Positions 5,802-5,924 of a DNA stretch of 5,924 nt are shown here, in pieces. Numbering within the stretch: the first letter of the stretch is position 1; each line of letters starts with the position of its first letter. The stretch spans positions 1 through 5,924 of the forward strand of contig JAPUIP010000012.1 in assembly GCA_027296925.1 (NCBI GenBank). The letters are read 5' to 3'. The notes beneath the pieces are model-generated. The model did no database searches. It had not been told where the DNA came from and saw only the letters and a program-made list of their open reading frames with translations. Source of the stretch: Candidatus Poribacteria bacterium. GTDB taxonomy: Bacteria; Poribacteria; WGA-4E; PCPOR2b. Position numbers and translations under genes: made by a program.

Positions 5802-5924
5802 TATCCGGGGCAAGTCGCCGGGTACAGCAAAAACCTTGCCTTGTTGCATATGGGGCACCGCCCACCGACCGCTTTGTCTAATGCGATATTTTCAAACGGA
5901 ATTGGTATTAGTGGCCGCAGCTTA

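Larger units (their letters stand above)
5513..5908. mobile_element. Non-autonomous, inverted-repeat-bounded element (about 396 bp)
   Basis: Terminal arms 5513-5542 (ATACCATTTC...GCATTA) and 5879-5908 (TAATGCGATA...TTGGTAT) are imperfect inverted repeats. A subterminal pair, 5576-5602 and 5840-5866, 27 bases each, matches at 23 positions, sharing GGTGGGC, GCCCCATATGCA and CAAG. Correct nesting of two independent pairs strongly supports one element. A TTAG occurs just outside the left end (5507-5510) and overlapping the right end (5908-5911), a possible but unproven target duplication. No transposase is encoded; short open frames inside show no recognisable protein. The GTAGGGTGGGCACCGCCC string recalls widespread palindromic repeats. 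The element abuts the smaller palindrome at 5384-5513, and both contain a related GCGAAGGATC string (5435-5444 and 5670-5679). Confidence 0.6.

Noticed and set aside
5530..5881. Short frames on both strands within the 396-bp element (5530-5865 minus, 5633-5881 plus)
   Set aside because: They are composed almost wholly of inverted repeats and hairpins; no recognisable protein, no TnpB zinc-finger or catalytic motif, and no ribosome site.
5384..5908. CRISPR array
   Set aside because: The repeats are inverted pairs, not regularly spaced direct repeats with unique spacers.

Overview
The window holds one leftward (minus-strand) five-gene cluster, bounded by repetitive non-coding DNA at both edges. 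Gene order in the direction of transcription is: an intact CE7-type acetylxylan-esterase-like hydrolase (4423-5349), a second hydrolase of the same fold that has lost its catalytic residues (3539-4411), a PLP-dependent threonine-aldolase/beta-eliminating-lyase family enzyme (2366-3511), a Gfo/Idh/MocA-family NAD(P)-dependent oxidoreductase (1203-2354), and an aminoglycoside-phosphotransferase-fold small-molecule kinase (131-1090). The first four genes are packed with 11-27 bp gaps. At two junctions the Shine-Dalgarno sequence of the next gene overlaps the stop codon of the previous one, so they look like one operon. The kinase follows after about 110 bp and has no clear ribosome site.

No gene here is a taxonomic marker. 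Standard ATG starts with Shine-Dalgarno sites, moderately GC-rich coding DNA, CE7-like hydrolases beside a Gfo/Idh/MocA dehydrogenase, and abundant small palindromic repeats fit an uncultured environmental bacterium rich in carbohydrate catabolism (Poribacteria, Latescibacteria or planctomycete-like). That is an impression, not a demonstration.

Right edge (5350-5924): no gene is visible. Next to the first gene is a 21-bp operator-like inverted repeat. It abuts a roughly 130-bp palindromic element (5384-5513) with perfect 13-bp terminal inverted repeats. This in turn abuts a roughly 396-bp element (5513-5908) with imperfect 30-bp terminal repeats, a second inverted-repeat pair, and a tandem series of strong hairpins. 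Both look like non-autonomous, MITE-type insertions.

Left edge (1-130): a short tandem-repeat tract cut by the window boundary, lying downstream of the kinase gene.

How the genes may work together (inference): the hydrolase would remove an acyl group, the oxidoreductase would oxidise or reduce a hydroxyl or keto carbon of a polyol or sugar, the PLP enzyme would cleave or eliminate a beta-hydroxy amino acid, and the kinase would phosphorylate a product. This suggests catabolism of an unidentified acylated amino-polyol or amino sugar. The oddest gene is the triad-less CE7 homologue translated directly after its intact paralogue.
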